A DNA stretch of 64,000 nucleotides from Rhipicephalus microplus (lineage: Eukaryota > Arthropoda > Arachnida > Ixodida > Ixodidae), in NCBI RefSeq assembly GCF_043290135.1, contig NC_134702.1, positions 90,697,317-90,761,316 of the forward strand, in the 5' to 3' direction. The notes below the pieces were generated by a model that made no database searches, was not told where the DNA came from, and saw only the letters and a list, made by a program, of their open reading frames with translations. Below, one piece after another: positions 58,401 through 64,000 of this stretch. The position numbers and the translations under genes were made by a program. Position 1 is the stretch's first letter, and every line of letters starts with the position of its first letter.

Positions 58401-60020
58401 TTATTTCCGCCTGAATAGTTCAGTGCACAGCTCAGAATTCAGGTCATCGGTTATTTGTTCCACGTTACAAGACAGTAACCGCGGACGCGGCACCGAATAC
58501 TTTTTGCTGAATAACATCGCTAATATATTTTAACTTGTATCTCCTCTCCACGCATCGATATTGATGTGGACTGTTCACTATACTGTTGCTTGCAGTACTC
58601 TACACTGTTCGCTGTACGTAATTTTGTGGACAACATGTCATCCCAGACAATGTGGAAGATCGCAATGGGCTCCTTATATACTTCTTAAGAATTACTAGCG
58701 TTCTTACCCTTAAAATTTAGAAATCCCCTGTATTTTTTTATCTTTCCTTTCTATTTATAGAAGTACCCTCTTTAACTCTTTTCTGAAGTTGTGAAATCTA
58801 CGTCTCTGGACCAGCCGTCGCCCTTGCCTCTGCCATTGCTCAACTTTTCAAACAAGTGAACGCGATGGTGAGAGAGTGGACACAAAAACAACAACGGAGG
58901 AAAAATGGAAAGAGAGAGAGAGTATGTTCATTCACAAAGAAAAACGAGGAAAGGGCAAGAATTATGACTACGCAGCAGCCGCGCGCCTGCAATGCTTCTC
59001 TGCAACGCCCCTCGAGGCGCCTTGTTCCTTCCATTCACGCCGGGTGATCCGTCTCCCCGCACAATGGAACGTTGGACGTGGCCGCACTGTCCGCAATATT
59101 GTCGACGCGTGTGCGTTATATATACGCGTACAGTGCGGCACGCGTCCAATAAATACAGCCCCATATCACATGTTTCTGCGGCGTCTAAGCCATCGCTGCA
59201 CGCTACAGCTGGGGTCTGCACGAAGGGCGCACATCCACGACACGACGACACAGCCTTCTCCTTTCTCTCATTCGCGAGCGACTTGACAGATTGATAAGGC
59301 GCGCGTGCGGCGCCTATATGCCTTCGCCCTATAGGCCTGTACATTCTCTTCTTTTAGCGGGGTATGAAGCAGGCTTAAGGCGAATGAGAAAAGACTGCGC
59401 TAACTCGTCATACCCATATTCTGCGTGCGCGTCTTTTCGCCCATCTTTCTTGCGCGTGCCGTATACATAGTGACGGGCACGGACAATGAAAGTGGGGCAA
59501 GGCCACTGGCGATGACATGTTTGCGCGTCCGATACGACAGTTTCATCACTTTTTTCTTGTTGTTTCTCGTGAATCCCCGAGTTCTCTTCAATTATTTTGC
59601 ATTTACCCTCTTATCTCCACGTGGACTTCTTTTCTTGCTCTTTTAGCTACGGAGATGTTCGAAGAACCGTCCTGTCGTACCTTTTCCCGTGTTGGAGTCA
59701 CGCAGGTTCCAACCTTTGATACACGTAAGCCTTAATTATAGGCCGACCGAACGTCCGGAACGCTGGTACGTGGTTGACTTTAAACGCCAACATCGCTGCA
59801 TGACTAATTCGTGTGCCCTAGCCAGCGAAGTCACAGTAAAACGCCAAGTTCGGGAGTCAAGTCGCAGGTCGGCGCAAGAAAGAAGCGAAGGCGAAATGCC
59901 CTGGGTGTTAAGCCCACCGTTCTCGGAGTTTCAAAGAGTATAGAAAAGTAAAAGTAGGCCGTATATTAAGATAGCTAAGCGCAAAATAAATCAGAAGATC
60001 ATGAGGAGAAAAAATCACGG
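55411..60020. other. Long stretch without recognised genes or large repeats
   Basis: Many open frames of 60-147 codons (for example 56,688-57,131, +, and 58,928-59,344, -) lack family motifs, splice-consistent ends or coding bias that I can see. A short direct repeat GCGAGTCCTCCAAGC lies at 58,135-58,170. With 23,755-26,561 it is the largest TE-poor part of the intron. Confidence 0.4.
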
Positions 60021-60288
60021 CATATCCACGAAGTGAATGATGATGAGTGGGGTGAAGCATCCTTTAGTCTATCCGTGCGTCCGTTCGTGCGTCTGTCTGT
60101 CTATCCGTCCGTGCGTCCGTTCATCTAGTGAACATTCCAAGTACCACCATCTCGCATCTTTTCATTATGTATTCATCATATACAAGTGCCGCCATCCAGC
60201 GTATATTCTTGGGACTAAACAAGAGGTGGCTGCTACTGCAAACACGGGACGTACGACCCACGGCGTAAGGAGCTTCGCCCATAAAAAA
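60021..60288 (+). repeat. Dispersed repeat, single-unit relative of 46,866-47,357
   Basis: The same left end (CATATCCACGAAGTGAATGATGATGAGTGGG) and right end (AAGGAGCTTCGCCC) as the copy at 46,866, with one diverged tandem unit and an inserted (CCGT)n-like stretch (60,070-60,125). The ends are roughly inverted (GGGGTGAAGCATCC and GGAGCTTCGCCC). Confidence 0.75.
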
Positions 60289-60326
60289 TGGCTGCATATC
60301 TGCGTGCTTCGCTGCAAATGTCTTTG

Positions 60327-60790
60327 AAAGACGATGGTCTTCGGCCTACCACGCGGCCATTTATATTTTGCCTTGCCTCCGACAGCGCCTCGTTTATGTT
60401 GAATCGGCCGCATGCGGCTGGTTTGACAAAATAGAGGAAGTGCTCAGATAAGGACGACATCTGGCAGTGCCGTCGGGAAACATCAGGTTGTGTAGAACCC
60501 AGTGCCACTGCAAGGTGGCAGCACCATATCGTTGGCAGAGCGCCTTTTCTTGTTTAGCGTCGCACTTTTATCGCAGTGTAATAAACACTGACGTCTTTAG
60601 AATAACGTATCCGCGAAATTTTAAGGAAAGGGATACACCACCTAATGCTTACGTATAGGTGTCGTGCCCCAGGTGTGCGTAATATTTGTCTTCTGGCTGA
60701 CAATGTTCACAAGTATGAATGCAGCCACCAGTTAAAGATCGCTGGGCGTTGAGCAAGTGCTTAAACTTTGGCTGGGTGGCTGAATCGTGT

Positions 60791-60853
<63 letters not shown>

Positions 60854-60897
60854 CAAAATTTCTGTGTTCAAGTATCCCAAGAAAGACCATCGTCTTT
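60327..60897 (+). mobile_element. TIR element with (CAGA)n core, copy B
   Basis: TIRs AAAGACGATGGTCTT (60,327-60,341) and AAGACCATCGTCTTT (60,883-60,897) are perfect inverted repeats. A (CAGA)n array (60,791-60,852) followed by CCAAAATTTCTG lies near the right end. No coding capacity. Confidence 0.8.
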
Positions 60898-61020
60898 AAA
60901 ATAGAGGAGGATATAATATATTGCATAATCACAGGAAAAGAGCAGAACTGAACATATAAACACAAGAAATGAAAAAAAAAACTTGGCCCGAATGTACATG
61001 TTACACTGTAAATGTCGTCA

Positions 61021-61576
61021 AAAGACGATAGTCTTACGTCTGGAGAGAGTGAACAAAACGTTTAATTGATGTTCTGTGCAAGAAAATCGGTGAATGGTAT
61101 TCTGCAGGCGCTGCGTTAGAGTGCCTCGAGCGTGTGGCGGAGGTGAACGAGCGCATCTAGGCACGTTAGACACAAATGCCATCTGTCAGTTATCTTCGAA
61201 AACAAAGGTGCGCAGCCCGCGGAGAAAGATACGCGCCAGTCTCGGAGGTGATAAGGTGTAGAACGCAAAGTGACGGGCAGTTGCTACCACCGTGACGTCG
61301 TAGCAAAGCATTGGAAACACCTTTTTGAGCATCGCGTTGCACTGTCAGCGGAGCGCGATTAAACGCTACATTCCTTAGAGTTACTTGTGTGTGCTTCTTC
61401 TAGTATGAAGGCAGACATAGAAAACATCGAAGCGTTGTTGTAGCGCATCAGATATGCGCAATAATTGCTTTTTAATTGACAATCGCAAAACTATGAACGC
61501 GTAAACCTTGAGCAATATTGGTGGGCGCTGCGGATGGGGTTGGCCGTTTGGTGCCGTTTGGGGTATCGTTAGGGTG

Positions 61577-61651
<75 letters not shown>

Positions 61652-61695
61652 CAAAATTTTTCCGTCGAAGGTCCCCAAGAAAGACTATCGTCTTT
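61021..61695 (+). mobile_element. TIR element with (CAGA)n core, copy C
   Basis: Perfect TIRs AAAGACGATAGTCTT (61,021-61,035) and AAGACTATCGTCTTT (61,681-61,695). Internally it has CTGGAGAGAGTGAAC, GCGCTGCGTTAGAGTGCCTCG, ATTGGTGGGCGCTGCGGATG and a (CAGA)n array (61,577-61,651) followed by CCAAAATTTTTCCG. It is collinear with copies A and B. Confidence 0.85.
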
Positions 61696-63007
61696 GAAAA
61701 CAGCAGACGAACGCTTAGTAAATGCAGAGGAATATGTTCCGTAGTTTTCGCAGCTTTCACTTCGTGCGGAAGCTTAGATATATTTCTTTGAACATCTTCA
61801 CTGCCCTTGCTTGACACGTGCGTGTCTCCACAGTGAAAACAAGTGTGCGAGGCCTGCTATAATGGAACAATTGAAAGGCGAGCTTTGACGAGAATGGAAC
61901 GGGTTGACGCATTGCGAGGGGGAGGTGACATCGGTGTGACACTGTTTTTCCTTGCGCCTGTCATATCGCGCATATTTTTGGCTAAAGGCGTTTGTGTCGG
62001 ATGTACAAGCGCCTGATGAATTCGCGGAAACCCGGTGCACATATAACAATTCGGATCTGCGAAAAACAAGCTGTCATGTACCTTGACGCGCCTCAGAATG
62101 GCGTGAGGCCCCTTCGCATGATACGCTTCATGACACGTGGACATATCGCGTGGTATACATGTTGTTTACGGCCCGCATTACCTGTACAGTAATGCGTTAA
62201 GTATTTCGAAGGATATAGGCTGCGCCCATGGACATGAACCATATTATTTAACTCCTAACTCAAGTTGACAATACGCATACATAAGGCCGAATCATTACCT
62301 GTCGGCGCGGCCACCATAACGATGGGTATAGTACATTGATTTGTCTAGTCTTCGGGCTTCCTGCTTGGAACGCACCTGTGACTTTTTTAATTGCTGTGTT
62401 ACGGCTTTCTTCTTGTAGCAAAGGATGACTCATTGGAAACTTCGTGAGCTGTTTTGAAACACATGTGGACTTAGATTTATATGCTCACGTAAAGAACTTC
62501 TACGTGCTGAAAGTTTCGTACTAAGTCCCATATTGCGGCTGCATTCATAACGATATACCGTTGTATTAGCACGTAAAACTTTTAAATGCAGCTTACATTA
62601 ACTCACTGTATACGGGACAGGTTCGGTGGAACGTTTTATCGCTGCGTGTGAAAGTAAGTTGTTTGTCCGTCGCTTTGTACGCGAACCGACACTGAGCGAG
62701 CAAGCAAGATCGCTGCTCTGTGAGCCTGCTGTCGTTAATACTTATGCCACAATGTTTACTTCATCAGCAGTAGAACTCTATAGCGCTTACAGGTACACTA
62801 TCACAAACTCGCGCACCACCTTCATTCTCGAGCTGTGCAGTTTACAAAGGTAGCTCGTGTGGTAGGTTTCGTTTGTTCATCAGTCTTCCGCAAATTCTAC
62901 TTATACACAGAACTTGCATTACATTAGATTATTTTAGTAATCATCTTTAGAAGCACGGTTACAGGCCGGGTACAAATGGTAGTCTGCCGCGGTGGTAAAG
63001 CGGTTAC
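61696..63007. other. No gene recognised
   Basis: Short frames only. Confidence 0.45.
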
Positions 63008-63238
63008 TTTGCCCCTCCACGGTGGTCTGGCTAAGGTATACTCGGATGTTGACCCGCAGGTCGCGGGTTGGAATCCCGGCCGCGGCGGCCGCATTTTCGA
63101 TGAAGGCGAAAATGCTTGAAGCCCCATGTGCTAAGATTTAGGTGCACGTTAGGTGACGACCCCAGGTAGTCGAAACTGCCGGAGCCCTTCTACGGTGTCT
63201 CTCATAATCATATGATAGTTTGGTAATGTTCAACACCA
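63008..63238 (+). mobile_element. Diverged Ruka-type SINE followed by (TTA)n
   Basis: Head CCACGGTGGTCTGGCTAAGG, B box GGTTGGAATCC, and the body to CATATGATAGTTTGGTAATGTT. The tail passes into (TTA)n at 63,245-63,326, the same arrangement as at 14,685-14,818. Confidence 0.8.
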
Positions 63239-63244
63239 ATACTG

Positions 63245-63326
<82 letters not shown>
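63245..63326. repeat. (TTA)n microsatellite
   Basis: About 27 perfect ATT units at a SINE 3' end. Confidence 0.98.
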
Positions 63327-63540
63327 GTCGTGACCCTGCTCGACTGCTAACCTTAAAGTTGTGGGTTTGATCTTGGCCGTAGTGGTCGCATTTGGGTCAA
63401 ACTGAACTTCTATAGAGGCTCGCGCACTGTGAAGTTTCAGGGCAAATGGCACCAGGTGCCCGAAATTTCCGCTGCCCTGCCACATACGGCGCGGCTCGTA
63501 AAGATCTTGTCGTAATTTCGGTGCGCCAAAACACCATGAA
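63327..63540 (+). mobile_element. Second, older tRNA-headed SINE (partial)
   Basis: GCTCGACTGCTAACCTTAAAGTTGTGGGTTTGATC (D-loop to B box), then GCACCAGGTGCCCGAAATTTCCGCTGCCC and TCGTAATTTCGGTGCGCCAAAAC follow the tick SINE layout but differ from the Ruka type. It resembles the split copy at 34,560-35,525. Confidence 0.55.
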
Positions 63541-64000
63541 GATGTTATTTATCGAACGATTAAATCGCATTTGCTGAAACGCGCGGAAACGTGTTGCATC
63601 TGTAGAGCGTAAATGTCGCACCGAATTTCCGAAGCGCCTGCATTCACCTATCACAAGTCGCGACATTCACGTTGCGTCATGGAACTCGTTACCCGCGAGT
63701 GGAGCTCGTGACACGTAATCGCGTCCTTGGAGCGCGCACCTCGCGTAACCCAGCTCAACACCAGCGCTTAGGTCCACCCTGCGCGGCGCAGAATCGAGGC
63801 GCCGTCGTCGTACAACTGCAATTAACGGGACGACGAAAAACAATGCGAAACTGCTGCATCGCGTGACAGGCTACTTCGACTTGAAGCGCGTGCATGCAGC
63901 AGGACCTAGAGCAGTCTTTTCGTGCCTCTGTAGACGAGACGATGGCGAGAACACTCTCTTTTAACTCTTTCCGTTCACTTTAATGGGTAGGGAACAAGGA
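63541..64000. other. No gene recognised
   Basis: Short frames only. Confidence 0.5.

Overview
This window is nuclear DNA from an arthropod, most likely a hard tick (Ixodidae, probably metastriate). The main reasons are the many copies of a tRNA-headed SINE matching the tick Ruka-type SINE, long microsatellites, several LINE clades (RTE, CR1/Jockey-like, RNase H-bearing) as 5'-truncated relics, and a very low density of genes. No bacterial, organellar or rRNA features are present. The species was not determined.

Layout. Bases 1-17,800 are intergenic and TE-rich: an LTR/gag relic (240-1630), Ruka-type SINEs, CR1-like and RNase H LINE relics, a tandem duplication (13,375-14,680) and short hairpin elements. 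Bases 17,985-19,245 are a GC-rich, CpG-rich block containing the clearest gene: the first coding exon (18,821-19,245, + strand) of the Tbx2/3 (optomotor-blind/bifid) T-box transcription factor. It ends at a consensus GTGAGT donor exactly where vertebrate TBX2/3 exon 1 ends. No further T-box exon was recognised, so the remaining ~44.7 kb is read as (part of) intron 1.

The putative intron holds a candidate two-exon small gene on the opposite strand (31,951-32,442, 71 codons). It has a strong Kozak ATG, phase-matched splice sites and a polyadenylation signal, and lies in a TE-poor island. A second coding-like stretch is at 39,561-39,763. The rest is mobile DNA. It includes a twin-primed RTE insertion with an 11-bp target duplication, a PIF/Harbinger-type element with a TTA duplication and a transposase relic, and a TTAA-flanked element that splits an old SINE and itself contains a perfect 71-bp palindrome. 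Three copies of a TIR element carry a (CAGA)n core, and a (TA)n-centred foldback follows a cluster of AACACCCT palindromes. There are also two hammerhead-ribozyme-like motifs of the kind known from Penelope-like elements, and a 60-bp tandem repeat in which every unit carries a CTCF-like core.

The two gene candidates probably work independently: a developmental transcription factor with a long intron and a small gene nested antisense within it. Motif, TIR, TSD and splice assignments were made by eye. Homology statements rest on recognised motifs, not on searches.
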